A stretch of 64,000 nucleotides of DNA from Alisma plantago-aquatica (GCA_963693085.1 OY856409.1:658732591-658796590), one strand, 5' to 3'. Numbered from the stretch's first letter, positions 34,533 through 47,284 are shown. The notes: a model not told the origin generated them from the letters alone. Made by a program: numbers and translations.

Positions 34533-35324
34533 CTGTAAAACATTTGTAATCATTTCATATATTAGAAATAAGCTAAAAATGTATATTAGAGTTTTCTATA
34601 TTGATGAATGCTTACCTTATCCATACTTCTAATATCGAAGTATTTAGCGAATCATACTGGAACAAATATTGACAACATCAATTAGAGGTTGAAGGTAAAC
34701 ATCAATATCATTTCCAGGTTGCTTGGGCCCTGATATCATTTTCTTCAAAACTAAACATACATTATACAATTACATCCTAAGTGAGATTAAATATCCAAAA
34801 ACAGTCCCAAACCGGGGACTAACCAACATTTACTCCTAATGAGTAAATTTTGAACGAGTTTCTAAGTTGATACATAAATGTATTATTGTCATATTTATAT
34901 ATTAAGTTAAACATCATGCATCGATGATCTCATCTATAATTCCTAAAGTATCAATCTGAGACTACACAATGTCTACCCTCATATTTCTAGAATGTATATA
35001 ATGATTACATATGTGATTGATAACAAAATGTAGATATGAAAGAATACATATTTTTATTATTAGTTGATTTACTAGTCAAATAAAATGGCACATTGGGAGA
35101 GTGAGAATATTATACCTCACTTGTAGGATGAAGAAGAAATATATGCAAGTCAACGACAAGTCAATAGCACCTGCAACAACACAAATGCACGATTCAATTC
35201 TATTATAATGTATTAATTAGGGGTCAATACATATCAATTTTAGAGGAGCAGTAAGAATTAACAAATGTAAAATTGACAAATTTTGAAGTTTCTGCAACTC
35301 AGACAGCACGGCCGTGCTACCTGG
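34533..35324 (-). other. AT-rich interior of the transposon gene, probable introns
   Basis: About 790 bp between the recognisable Ulp1 exons and the 5' open frame. No coding similarity was recognised; it is AT-rich with possible splice signals, so probably introns and decayed exons of the same gene. Confidence 0.35.
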
Positions 35325-35738
35325 TCAGTTGCATGATAGTACTAAGAAAATGGAGGAGTGAGGCGGCAGATACAATCGTGCTACCTTGAGAAGAACCGGG
35401 CGGTGAGGGAGCTTGTGTGGGAGAAGAACTAGAGAGATAAGGTGCACGACCCTTGCAACACTGTAGGCGTCGTCGCTGTTCAACGAAGAAAGTGGCTGGG
35501 AATCGTCATCCAAAGTGCATGGTGCCAGAGATGGTGGTCGGTCTGGAGGCGTCGACGCCATCCAAAGAAGAAAACGACGACTGGGCGTCATCATCCAAGA
35601 AGGGGTTTTGATTTGCCTCTCTTTAGGCACAGAGATGGTTGGGAAGGTGACCTTGGAAGCGGCGGCGATTTTCTTCTCTTTGGGCGCGGGAGCAGGAATG
35701 GGGAGACGAACAAAATGTACTAAAACACACAGAAACAC
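35325..35738 (-). CDS. Hypothetical 5' exon of the Ulp1 transposon gene
   Basis: A GC-richer open frame of 137 codons, rich in Pro, Ser and Arg (LPIPAPAPKEKKIAAASK, MASTPPDRPPSLAPC, LDDDSQPLSSLNSDD). It stands out in base use from the AT-rich sequence around it, as first exons in plants often do. An internal ATG (MASTPPDR) is another possible start. Function is unknown, and it may be untranslated leader. Confidence 0.35.
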   Translation of the reverse strand: MFLCVLVHFVRLPIPAPAPKEKKIAAASKVTFPTISVPKERQIKTPSWMMTPSRRFLLWMASTPPDRPPSLAPCTLDDDSQPLSSLNSDDAYSVARVVHLISLVLLPHKLPHRPVLLKVARLYLPPHSSIFLVLSCN

Positions 35739-35764
35739 GGCTCGACTTTGGTCTAATATCAGCG

Positions 35765-36240
35765 TGACCTCTAGGGTCGGTTATCTCAAAAAACCGACGC
35801 TATAGGTCGGGTCTGTAGGGTCGGTTATTTGAAAAAACCGACTCTAGAGACTAAGTGGTGCCCAAAATTTTTGAGACCATCTATAAGGTCGATTATTTGA
35901 AAAAACCGACCCTAGAGGCCAGGGTCTATAGGGTCGGTTATTTGAAAAAACCGACCCTAGAGACTAAGTGGTGCCCAAAATTTTTGAGACCATCTATAAG
36001 GTCGGGTATTTGAAAAAACCGACCCTAGAGGTCAGGGTCTATAGGGTCGGTTATTTGAAAAAACTGACCCTAGAGTTCCAAAGCGGTGCCCACATTTTTT
36101 GTTGACCCTATAGCATCGGTTATTTAGAAAAACCGACCCTATAGATCGAGGTGTGAAGCCAAAATCGCGTGAATTTTTGCCGTGGGAAACCTGTAAGGTC
36201 GATTTTTTTGATAAAGCCGATGCAATAGTCTATTAGGTTG
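35765..36240. repeat. Right subterminal hairpin repeats
   Basis: Six or more inverted repeats of the form TAGGGTCGGTTATTTGAA then AAACCGACCCTA, arranged in two nearly identical blocks (35810-35935 and 35935-36065) with GACTAAGTGGTGCCCAAAAT between. They could fold as long hairpins. Confidence 0.83.
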
Positions 36241-36269
36241 GTTATTCTAGTCTAATAAGGAGATCGATC

Positions 36270-37596
36270 TCCTGTTGTATGGTTTCTACCTCCTCGTCCT
36301 TGTCCACCTAAAAAGGTTGGATCCCACGGGGTGAGACAATTGAAAATTGTCCCACCGGGAGATATAACTCTCCGCCAGAAACATTATTATTGCAGATGAA
36401 TTGTAATAGACTGAACAAAAGAATCTTTAATAAACAACATGATTTAATCATTATTAAGCAGAATAGAGCAATATCATTATTTAAGGCATTACAACTACAA
36501 ATGATAAAGCAATAAATCATCTATTCAGTTTAATAAGGAATATGAAGAACATGTATAATATTTATCCACTTTAGGATACAATAAGCAATGTAACATCAAC
36601 CAATGATTTCCATATTTCATTCTTAAGTAAATACGTTACACAACTGATTATATTTTACAATCATACTTATACCCTGAGGAGATGAAGTATACCATTCATG
36701 TTCCAACCGACCATGATTACATAAAGCATCAGTTCCATACATAGGTCAATGGAAGAGCCGGACTCCATCACCTCATTTGTCTCGGTCAGTATGAGACTAT
36801 ATGCAGGACATCTTGTGTCTCTGCTAAATAGCTTTCCAGGGTATACTGGAAACTTTTCTATAGAGTTATAGCCTGTAGCATATACTCTCTTCAGGATATG
36901 GCCCATAGCCAATGCCTGATATTATGGAGTTATGGCCCATAGCCATACTCATATTGAGATATGGTCCATAACCATTCTTGTGCATAGGATATGGCCCGCA
37001 GTCATTCCTATGAGGCGTAAGGATATATTCGCCCATTACCCCCAAATATTCAAAAATATGCATTCTAGGAGTTCCTGAAGGAAAACTTGTTTCACCATCA
37101 CCAACAATTGAAGATGATGGATCTATGGACAGGGCTCTATATAATAATATTTTACTTGATTAGTAAAGTATATTACCATATTCTTTTAACATCAATCAAG
37201 ATTCCAAACAGGAACTAGTATAACAAATGCTACAAAGAATGAGTAATACTTCTATCAAGTACTTTTCGAAGCTTTATGAAACATTGGGATCTCAATCCCT
37301 TGTCACATCATGGGCATTCTCATCCCTTAACATCTCATCATCATGATTATGGAATATGGGTATTCAAACCCTCAGTTCATCAAAATCACTTGTTACCACT
37401 TATCAGGTAACTAACACCTTCAGGTCATCTGACTAAGGTAAACATGATACTTGCTATACAAACATCTCACATGGCTCTCAAGCCCGTTTAATATCTTGGT
37501 ACCTCATACTAGGAAACAAAGTACATTATGGCTAACAAGCCCATAAAACAATTTCAATAATAAAACATCATAGCTCATACCTGGCTATGTCCAACA
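36270..37596 (-). repeat. Element C 3' LTR, remnant cut at both ends
   Basis: It matches 41671-42997 of the complete C LTR, including the conserved hairpin segment (36305-36396). The right junction (ccaacat / tgttcctacggg) drops directly into integrase. Confidence 0.85.
36305..36396 (-). promoter_or_regulatory. Conserved two-hairpin LTR segment (C, truncated LTR)
   Basis: Contains GACAATTGAAAATTGTC, a perfect 8 bp stem about one base, and GGGAGATATAACTCTCC. Confidence 0.65.
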
Positions 37597-37930
37597 TTGT
37601 TCCTACGGGATTTTGATGTTCAGCTTTAACCTGCTGACACACCGGACACCGCATAACAAACTCAACTACATCCTTCTTCAATCCTGGCCACCAATACATA
37701 TCCTTCAAGTTACGATACATTTTGGTTCTCCCTGGATGCATTGCATACATCAAAGAATCAGCTTCCTCCAAAACTATCTTCATTAAGTCATTGGCATCAG
37801 GTACTACCATCCTACCATGGTAACAGACTACCTGATCCTCTGACTCATGAAAGCCATCCCGTTTCTCACTACCATACTCTGACCTGATTTGCTAAACTAC
37901 AACATCAGTTTGTTGTGCTTCTTTAATCTA
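37597..37930 (-). pseudogene. Element C integrase N-terminal zinc domain
   Basis: The open stretch reads YAMHPGRTKMYRNLKDMYWW, then PGLKKDVVEFVMRCPVCQQVK, the complete HHCC zinc-binding domain of Gypsy integrase. Sequence breaks after HQNPVG at the LTR junction, so the catalytic core and chromodomain are deleted. Confidence 0.87.
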
Positions 37931-38430
37931 CTATCTCAGAGTAGGTTTCACTTGCATCTCAGCTAACAGCCTGGCTAACAATGATACCTTAAGATGTATA
38001 TTGTTTTGCCTCAAGGAGATAAGCATATCTCTTTTGAAGCACACTAAGGAGTTCAAATGTGCTTTATCTATGGCTAGTGATGATGATTTTCTACTTATTG
38101 CATCAGCCACTACATTAGCCTTCCCTGGATGATAATCAATTATACAATCGTAGTCCTTGATTAACTCCATCCAGCGGTGTTGTCTCATATTCAACTCATG
38201 TTGTGAGAAGATATATTTTAGATTCTTATGGTCTATGAAAATCTAAAATGTTTCTCCATAGAGATAATTTCTCCAGATTTTCAAAGCATGGACCACAACA
38301 GCTAGCTCTAGATCATGTGTCAGATAATTCTCCTCGTGTTTCTTAAGCTGTTGAGAGGTAAAAGAAATCACTTGATTATATAGCATCAACACACATCCTA
38401 GACGATTCTTAGATGCATTACAGAAAACTA
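37931..38430 (-). pseudogene. Element C RNase H region
   Basis: [51 protein letters not shown] and [16 protein letters not shown] are recognisable. The first catalytic Asp (FCDAS in relatives) is Asn. Two or three stops. Confidence 0.83.
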
Positions 38431-38431
38431 T

Positions 38432-39340
38432 TTACCCCTTCCCTTGCTTAGGTAACACCAGCACAGGTGCACTTGTTAACCTTTCTTTCAACAGTTGGAA
38501 AGAATGTTGACACTTGTCATTCCATACAAAAGGAACCTCCTTCCTGGTCAACTTGGTTAGGGGTAAAGCTATAGAACTGAAGTTCTTAATGAACCTCCTG
38601 TAATATCCTGCCAATCCTAGGAAACCTTGTATCTCCCTCGGTGTCTTTGGCTATTCCCATTGTAGGACAGATTCTATCTTCTTAGGATCAACACGGATAC
38701 CTGAGGCAGATATTACGTGTCCTAGAAAAGAAACTTCTGGTAACCAGAACTCACATTTTCTAAACTTAACATATAGCTTATGCTCTCTTAGCAAAGTTAA
38801 AGCCTGACGAAGGTGCTGCTCATGCTGTTGAGCATCTCTACTGTATACCAGGATGTCATCTATGAAGACTACTATGAAGTGATCAAGAAAAGGTTGAAAG
38901 ATTCTATTCATGAGTTCCATGAATGCAGCTGGTGCATTAGTTAGTACAAACGACATAACTATGAACTCATAGTGACCATACCTTGTCCTAATGGCAGACT
39001 TAGGTATGTCGATCTCCTTGATATGCAACTGATGATATCCCGACCTTAGATCTATCTTAGAGAAGATAGTTACACCTCACAACTGATCAAACAGGTCATC
39101 AATCCTTGGAAGAGGATACTTGTTCTTTATGATTACTTTATTCAACTGTCTGTAATCAATGCATAACCGCATCGATCCATCCTTCTTCTTAACAAAGAGA
39201 ACCGGAGCACCCCATGGTGAAGTACTCGGTCGGATAAAACCTTTCTCAAGCAACTCATGCAGTTGTTTCTTGAGCTCTGCCATCTCAGCAGATGCCATTC
39301 TATACGGTGTTTGTGCTATTGGTTGTGTGCCCATATTAGA
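38432..39340 (-). pseudogene. Element C reverse transcriptase
   Basis: The frames 39334-39077, 39028-38651 and 38614-38432 together cover the whole [81 protein letters not shown] and [20 protein letters not shown]. The active-site Asp pair is intact; three stops separate the frames. It is better kept than B. Confidence 0.88.
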
Positions 39341-40000
39341 TTAATCTCAAAATCAATCTCTCGGGGAGAAGATACACCTAGAAGTTCCTCAGGTTACACA
39401 TCTTCAAACTCCCTAACTATCAAAACTTCAGAAAGATTAGGGCTCTCTATTGTGGTGTCTACCACATGAGCCAAGAATGCAAAGCATCCTTATCTCATCA
39501 ACTTCTCAGCTACCATAGCTGACACTAGACATGTTGGAAGAATCTTTCTATCTCCCTGAAAGATCTATGTGTCACCGTCATCTGTGAACACAGCTTGCTT
39601 GGAATCACAATCCAAGACAACCTTATACTTTTCTAGGGTGTCCATCCCAAGAATTATACCGAACACGTGCATCTCAAGTGGTATAAGATCCACCTGAATG
39701 TGATGTTCAGAAAAGGAAAGAATGCAGAGAGAACACACCTCCTACAATACTGCATATCCCAAAAAAAGAGTTTCTAATAACAGACTATCTGTTCTATGAC
39801 TGATAGTCATGTTGTTGTCATGAATCACTCTTCGAGTGATAAAGGAATGTGTAGCACCCGGATCAATCAAAACAGATATGAAGCAGGATGAAGACATATC
39901 AGAATGAAATAGTTCCATATGACCTGTCACAACTCGATGGTTGACTACTATTTTGGGGTGATTCATCACGTAGAATCTCACTGTTGCTTGTTGTTGACCC
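39341..40000 (-). pseudogene. Element C aspartic protease
   Basis: Minus strand from about 39981: MRFYVMNHPKIVVN, then VLIDPGATHSFITRRV with D-P-G for D-S-G, then a stop near 39742 and the remainder (LPTCLVSAMVAEKL, REFEDV) leading to RT. Confidence 0.8.
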
Positions 40001-40099
40001 TGTGCTCAGTTGTTGGCTGCCGACGAACCAGCTTGGGACGCTTGTCCACATCCTCTAGTGCCACTCAAAATCTGTTTCCTCTGATGACCTTGTTGACTC

Positions 40100-41106
40100 T
40101 GCCTCGGTCGTTGGGTTACCACTGTGTTCCCAACTGGACAATCCCTTGCTAGATGTCCTACCTATCTACACTGGTGATAGGTTCTATTCTCTTGATATGG
40201 TCTAAAAGGTCTAGTTGTTGACGCTGATGCTGTACTGGGGGCTCTATTTGGAGGAAAAGTACGGCCCCTACCCCTACTTGACGTCCATTGCGTCTGGGTA
40301 TTGAACCTTAGTGGTGCTGCTGGTGTAGAGAATCTCAGTTTCTTGAAACTTCTGGACCTCTGTCCTTGAAACTGAGTATACACCTTCTTACTCTTAGTAT
40401 GATGCTTCTCAATCACCGACCTTTCTATCTGTCTCACGGATTCCACAAAGGTGGCGAACCTCTCTCTGTTCTCTAAGGCAGACACAGGAGTGGTCAATTC
40501 GGCGTTCAACCCTTTCTCAAAATGCCAAATTCTTTCTTCATCAGTAGCTACCATATGCGGATAGAACCGCAAAAGCTCCATGAACTTAGCTTCATACTTG
40601 CTAATGTTCATTAGTCCCTGCCTTAACCTCTCAAATTGAGAGATCTTCTCATCTAGATACATCTTGGGAAAGTATCTATTGATGAATTCTCGTTGGAATT
40701 CTACCCATCTAATTTCAACACCTGGCCTCTTGCCCTCTTCTATTATCCACCAGTGGCCAGCACTCCCTTTTAGAAGGTATACTACATGCCTCACCTTCTT
40801 GGCTTCAGGGATATTGAGGATTCTAAAGGCCTTCTCCAACTCAGTGAATTCATTCGAAAGTCTTGCCGACTCCTTGTCCTTCATTATGGGCTGGTTCTCT
40901 AGGTGTAGGTGGTGGCATCCTATCCGCCTTATGCATCATGGTTGCCATGAACTGCCCAAACAGATCATGGAAGGCTGGGTTTTCCAGTGCAGCTTGGTTA
41001 AGCTGGGGATGTTCAGGTACTGGTTCCTCCCTATTCTAGTCCCTTGCACCTCTTCCTGGTGCAGCAATGCTGCTCTCAGCAGCATGTTCTTCGTGTGATC
41101 TAGACA
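40100..41106 (-). pseudogene. Element C gag
   Basis: The start MSRSHEEHAAESSIAAPG is at 41106. After a frame change, a 240-codon open stretch (40884-40162) holds the gag core (HVVYLLKGSAGHWWIIEEGK, EFINRYFPKMYLDEKISQFE, MELLRFYPHM, FVESVRQIERSV) and a basic SRGRGR tail. The CCHC knuckle follows (Y.QCR-stop-VGHLARDC), its first Cys now Tyr. Confidence 0.86.
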
Positions 41107-41220
41107 TCTTTAAGTTCTTCTTCTCCTCCTATATGAGCAGAAGACACTATAGATAACTGGAAGATACTAGAACAGACTCAACGACCTTAATCCTATGTCT
41201 CTGTAGACTCAACGAACTTA

Positions 41221-41234
41221 GAGCTCTGATACCA
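41221..41234 (-). promoter_or_regulatory. Primer-binding site of element C
   Basis: GAGCTCTGATACCA, i.e. TGGTATCAGAGCTC on the minus strand, seven bases from the LTR. Confidence 0.87.
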
Positions 41235-41698
41235 ACTAAACTGAGATGACCCAACACCAAATCAGACCGTCATAGTGTGATTAATTGTGGAATTAAACAT
41301 AAGCAGTGAAATTATTGAAAATCACTAAAAATTAAAACCATTTACAAAGAGATACGAACACAGGAAAACTCTTTTATCAAGAACCAATGTATTTCATTTA
41401 CATCCTGGTTCATAAGTACATATCTTGTACCGTCTCTTCTCGAGGATTATAAGCATCATCTACCTTGTTAAAACTATACCTAGGCAGCATAGGAACCTCG
41501 AGGCATCAAGCCAAAATCTCAGACCGATTCATTAAAAGTACTAACCACTAACTCCGAGGACCTGATAGTATAGAGACGACACATAGGACTCTCTATACAA
41601 AATATATGACAGCCAGTGCCTCCACCTGGAATATCACTATTGTCCTTGTTGTTGTTGTCCTTCTCCTACTGTATGGTTTCTACCTCCTCATCCTCGTC

Positions 41699-41791
41699 CA
41701 CCTAAAAAGGTTGGATCCCTTGGGGGTGAGACAATTGAAAATTGTCCCAGCGGGAGATATAACTCTCCGCCAGAAACATTATTATTGCAGA
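41699..41791 (-). promoter_or_regulatory. Conserved two-hairpin LTR segment (C 5' LTR)
   Basis: GACAATTGAAAATTGTC and GGGAGATATAACTCTCC followed by CCAGAAACATTATTATTGC. Confidence 0.65.
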
Positions 41792-43079
41792 TGAACATTA
41801 ATAGATTGAACAGAGGAATCTTCAATAAACATTAGGATTTAATCATTATTAAGCAGAATAGAGCAATATCATCATTTAAGGCATTGCAACTACAAATGAT
41901 AAAGCAATAAATCATCTATTCAGTTTAATAAGGAATATGAAGAACATGTATAATATTTATCCACTTTAGGATACAATAAGCAATGTAACATCAACCAATG
42001 ATTTCCATATTTCATTCTTAAGTAAATATGTTACACAGCTGATTACATTTTACAATCATACTTATGCTCTGAGGAGATGAAGTATACCATTCATGCTTCA
42101 ACCGACCATGATTACATAAAGCATTAGTTCCATACATAGGTCAATGGAAGAGCCAAACTCCCTCACCTCATCTGTCTCGGTCAGTATGAGACTATATGCA
42201 AGACATCTTGTGTCTATGATAAATAGCTTTCCAGGGTATACTGGCAACTTTGCTATTGAGTTATAGCCCGTAGCATATACTCTCTTCAGGATATGGCCCG
42301 TAGCCAATGCCTGGTATTGTGGAGTTATGGCCCATAGCCATACTCATATTGAGATATGGTCCATAACCATTCTTGTGCATAGGATATGTCCCGCAGTCAT
42401 TCCTATGAGGCGTAAGGATATAGTCGCCCATTACCCCCAAATATTCAAAAATATGCATTCCAGGAGTTCCTGAAGGAAAACCTATTTCACCATCACCAAC
42501 TATTGACGATGATGGATCTATGGAAAGGGCTCTATATAATAATATTTTACTTGATTAGTAAAGTATATTACCCTATTCTTTTAACATCAATCAAGATTCC
42601 AAACAGGAACTAGTATAACAAATGCTACAAAGAATGAGTAATACTTCTATCAAGTACTTTTCGAAGCTTTATAAAACATTGGGATCACAATCCCTTGTCA
42701 CATCATGGGCATTATCATCCCTTAACATCTCATCATCATGATTATGGAATATGGGTATTCAAACCCTCAGTTCATCAAAATCACTTGTTACCACTTATCA
42801 GGTAACTAACACCTTCAGGTCATCTGACCAAGGTAAACATGACACTTGCTATACAAACATCTCACATGGCTCTCAAGCCCATTTAATCTCTTGCTGCCTC
42901 ATACTAGACAACAAAGTACATTATGGCTCACAAGGCCCATAAAACAATTTCAATAATAAAAGATCATAGCTCATACCTGGCTATGTCCAACATCTCATGA
43001 TACCTGCACGATTAGTGCACATGATAACAATTATATCAATTACATATCAGCACTATGCAATGTAATAGTAGCATCACTA

Positions 43080-43580
43080 TTCACTCATTAGGGTTAGGGT
43101 TTCCTAATTTCATGTCAATTAGGGATACGCATCCCATTACCCAAAATTAGGGTTATAGTTTATCATCATATTACCCAACATTAGGGTTTCATGCACTATA
43201 ATCCACAATTAGGGTTTCACATACCTTCACCCTATATTAGGGTAGGATTCCTTATAGGATTACATAGCATCACCCTAGATTAGAGTTTCACATCACATCT
43301 CTGCATTAGGGTTTCACATGACATCACCCTTGATTAGGGTTTCACATGACATTACCCTTGAATTAAGGTTCCTTATAACTTTTCTCCAATTAGGGTTCCA
43401 TGTAACTTTACCTAAAATTTGGGTTTCATGAAGCATCCTCTTAAATTAGGGTTTTCATTATATTACCCAGAATTGGGATTTCTCATATCATTACCCTAGA
43501 ATAGGGTTACATCATTACCCTAGATTAGGGTTACACCTAGCATTGCCCTAAATTAGGGTTAGGGTTCATCAACCTTCTCA
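43080..43580. repeat. Telomere-type repeats, element C LTR
   Basis: About fifteen units with ATTAGGGTTTCACATGACAT or close variants, spaced 25-30 bp. Confidence 0.78.
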
Positions 43581-43949
43581 ATTAGGATTTCATGATCTCT
43601 TTATCAAGGATCATACCCTAACTACATATTTTACTCATGTTGAAAGTGTTGAGGCTTAACCACTACATGATTATCATACATGTATGGATTCCTCTCTCTC
43701 TCATTCTCTCTAGGATGTTAATTACTTCAAACTTGATTAGAATAGGTTAACCCTTCATTCAAGTACATACATTTAGGGTTAACATAGTGTATTGAGGCAT
43801 TGCTTCCATAAGCATCAAAGGTTAACCCCTCTAAGGATACTAATCACCCTAGTACCTTAAAGGTACAACCATTGTAATTATCTTTGATAAACATCAATAC
43901 AAATCATGGGGTTAATTGTACTTACATGGTTTGAATCAATTATACCTTC

Positions 43950-44800
43950 AAATGGTCTTGAGGTTTTAGACCCTCAAACGGTCTTGAAGTACTTTGACCT
44001 TCAAACGGTCTTTGATTCAATTGCACTTCCAAACAGTCTTGAAGTACTTTGACCTTCAAACGGTCTTTGATTCAATTGCACTTCCAAACGCTCTGAAGAC
44101 CATTAGACCTTAAATGGTCTTGGTCCCAAAACCTTCAATTGGTCTTAAGTCCATTAGACCATCAAACGATATTGATCTCAAAGTCCCTAAACGGTTTGAG
44201 ACTATTTGAATTAAATATAATTAACCCCAAACAGTTTGAAACTGAATGAGCAACTCATCATAGAAACTGTTGAACATCAAACGGTTTGAGACCATTTTCT
44301 CTCCAAACGGTCTGAAGACCGTTTGATCCCAAACGGTCTCAAGACCGTTTGGTCCAAACCACCTTGACACCGAAAGGGTCATCTAGGGTTTCCTTCAACC
44401 AATCAATCAATTTTAGGGTTTGCACTCATTGAACCATCCAACATTGGGACCATTGAAAGTACATCAAACTACAACCCTTGGATCTCCATCCATCCATGAC
44501 TCCACTTGACCTCAAACGGTCTTGAGACCGTTTGAGCCATTTAACATAGAAAATGACCCAATTGATTTTGGGTTTCAACCAAATCAATCCGATTAGGGTT
44601 TGTAATCAATGGATCATCCATTCTTGAAACTATTTTAATTAGATAAAAAAGAACCATTGGATCCTCATCCAACTATATCAACAATTGACCTCAAATGGTC
44701 TTGAGACTGTTTCACCTCAAACGGTCTTGAGACCATTTGATCACCAAACGGTCTTGAGACCGTTTGGTCATCAACATTGCAAACTGTTTACTCAAGATAT
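43950..44800. repeat. Palindrome array, AAACGGTCTTGAGACCGTTT, element C LTR
   Basis: Perfect or near-perfect palindromes lie near 44305-44350 (two in tandem), 44513-44534 and 44715-44766, with many half-copies from 43960 on. Confidence 0.85.
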
Positions 44801-44962
44801 TAATTGAGGTGTGTGCTAAGATGACATCATCATCTTCAAGCTACAGACCTTCGAAATTTTTTGTGATCTTTGTGGTGATTTCATCAATTAATCAAAAGGA
44901 GATATGATAAAGGAAAAGGAACCAACATATGATGAAGAAATGGAATCAATAATGATATTTAA

Positions 44963-44987
44963 GGGTTCAAGTTATATAACCCGCCTT
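44963..44987 (-). promoter_or_regulatory. Conserved TATA-like motif (element C)
   Basis: Minus strand GGCGGGTTATATAACTTG then AACCC. Confidence 0.5.
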
Positions 44988-47284
44988 CAAAGTTGAATCC
45001 AAGCTTCAAGATTCACGTCCTCAATGGTGAATGAAGCTTTCTCAACTATCCAAGGTCCGTTCTCAAGTCTTTGAGTGAAAGGATTGGCTAAAGTTGAAGA
45101 TTGAATGAAGAAAAGAAGAAAATAAGCATTGAATTTCGATTTTCACCATGAAATCAAGGTTGAAGATGACTATGGAGCTTACCTACAGGTTGGAATACGT
45201 CCTCATATTTCTCCAAAGCTCCCTTGTGCACAGCCAAAGCAAGGAAATAAAGAAGAGTCAAAAAAGATTCTTTCATGTGGATGAAAAATGGGATATATGT
45301 ATGTGAATTTCAAGAGAGAGAGAGAGAAAGTAATAGAAAATTCCTTCAACTCCCAAAATTGGTGCCACTTATTCCCCTCACTTCCTTGCATACTAAGCCA
45401 TCATACTTGCCTTCAAAAACCTCTCATTTATCCTTGAATTAAAAGCAACCACTTTAAGCACCTTAATCATTATAATATTATTATCCATTTTTAGTGGACA
45501 ATTCTTTTTAATTAACAATTGCAAGTGGATTCTTCACCTACTTAGGATATTTCGGTGAAACTCAAGGCATTTGGACGTCCATACTTATACAAATTCAACC
45601 ATCTCATTTTTGTTTGAAGGGCACTCCCATTAATATAATTATTTTTGCATTAAATTGAATTAGGGTTTCAATTATGCTTAAATCTTGATTATTTTAATAT
45701 CAAGATTCTCTCTCTTTCAAAGAGATTCAAATGAGATGCCCCTCTGATTTTATTGTCTCTAATTGATACCAAGAAACATTAGGGACTCTCTAAAAGTGGT
45801 ATTTTGCATATTGAACCCTAGTTTTTGGGTAAATTGCACATTACACCAAAACTAGGTTTTAATGCACAAACATTGCTCAAAAAGCTCTTTCTTGGTGCTC
45901 AGGCTTTCAAAAGCCATAAATATGCATAATTATCATTCTTATTATGCTACAACACTTGAGGAACATTTATCATGTAACATTTGCAAGTTAACCCATCAAC
46001 TTGAGTAATTTGTACTTTAGTCCAAAACAGGCAAAACATTATTTTCCACATTATTCAAAAAGGACTAAAATTAAAACATAAGCTCCTCTTGAGCCTTAAT
46101 TACTTTTTCAAAAGATAAGAGCAAGCATATAATTATTTTTCTTAAACAAAACATCTGAGGTTAGAGCATAACCCAGGTCAGGGATGTTACATCACCTATC
46201 TCAGTCAGTACGAGATAACTTGGTAGGACATCTTTTGTCAACTGCAATTCCCTATGTCGGGGTATAGTGGCATCTTTGCTATAGAGTTATAGCCGCAACA
46301 TGTACTCTCTTCGGGAAAGACCACTGAGCTTTCCCAGATTGTTTTTCATCAGGAAGTCCACTGAGCGATCCTGACTTAGATTCATCAAGAAGTTCACTGA
46401 GCAACATGATGTAGCTGGGGATTCCACTAAGCACCCCTGTTTAGTTGGGGAGTGCATTGAGCACCCCGATATAATAATTACATATTCAAAAATATGTATA
46501 TTGAGTTAAATTCGTTTCACCATTCAGCAAATCCTGACACTGAATTGATCTATGGTCTGGGCAACTACATGATAACATTTAACTTGATTAATTAAGTGTA
46601 TTAAAGTATCTTTAGCATCAATCAAGTTGCAACCAAAAATTATATCAAATGATACAAAGAAAGATATAATATATTTATCAAGTACTTTCGTGATTATTTG
46701 GAACACATATAACACTTAGGATCTCAATCTCTTATCATCATCATGCTTAGCTTTATAACCCTTAATTCATCACTGAGTACTGTCACCACTTAGCTGGTAA
46801 GCATTACCTCTAGGTCATCGGACCAAGATATTAATTCACATAGTTCACAAAGCTCATTAAATCTGTATCATATAAACATTATTGCTCTTACTTAGCTATG
46901 CTCATTACCTCATGATACCTGCAAGGTTAGGATATCAAATATATGCCATTACCATGCAATATAAAAGAAACACATTCTTCCCATTCATCACTTATTATTA
47001 AGATTTACTTTCATTAACCACTTAGGATTTTCAAGATCACATCATAAGGATTACATCCTAATTCATACTCCATTCATACTAGGAGTATCACATATACTTG
47101 TTACATGTTTAACATCCAAATATTATTTTCTCTCTCATCCTTACTAGGATGTTGATTCCACCATACTTTTAATAAGTTGGCTCCATTCTTCTTTTAAGGT
47201 ACGTTAGTTTATAATTATGAAATTACATTATAACACACAACATATATCACTTAGTTAAATACATTGGATTGAAGCATACCTTCC

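Larger units (their letters stand above)
32554..36269. mobile_element. DNA-transposon segment (CACTA- or MULE-like) with Ulp1 gene
   Basis: A 3.7 kb segment between the B leader and truncated element C is unlike both. It has hairpin-rich subterminal repeats at each side (32560-33170 and 35765-36240) built on GGTCGGTTWTTT / AAAAAACCGACC, and a minus-strand intron-containing Ulp1-type protease gene in the middle. Such repeats and cargo are known from plant CACTA elements and from Kaonashi-type MULEs. Neither terminus nor a target duplication could be fixed; the right end adjoins a deletion junction. No transposase was found. Confidence 0.7.
36270..46191 (-). mobile_element. Second chromovirus (element C), left-truncated
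   Basis: Minus strand: 5' LTR 41242-46191, PBS, gag, protease, RT, RNase H and start of integrase down to 37597, then a deletion into a 3' LTR piece (36270-37596). The right end GATGTTACA adjoins TCACC, which in the sister LTR of B (7067-7071) is uninterrupted, so C inserted in the right LTR of B. Its left end, and the adjoining B LTR and PBS, were lost in a deletion at about 36270. Confidence 0.85.
41242..46191 (-). repeat. Element C 5' LTR, complete
   Basis: It runs 4.95 kb, from TGAGATGACCCAAC to GGGATGTTACA. In plus order: conserved hairpin segment, AT-rich spacer, telomere-type units, palindrome array, TATA-like motif, and a terminal part close to the D LTR start. No coding sequence is supported. 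Confidence 0.86.

Noticed and set aside
35442..35805. Plus-strand frames opposite the 5' exon of the Ulp1 transposon gene
   Set aside because: They are antisense to the better supported minus-strand frame and have no recognisable domain.
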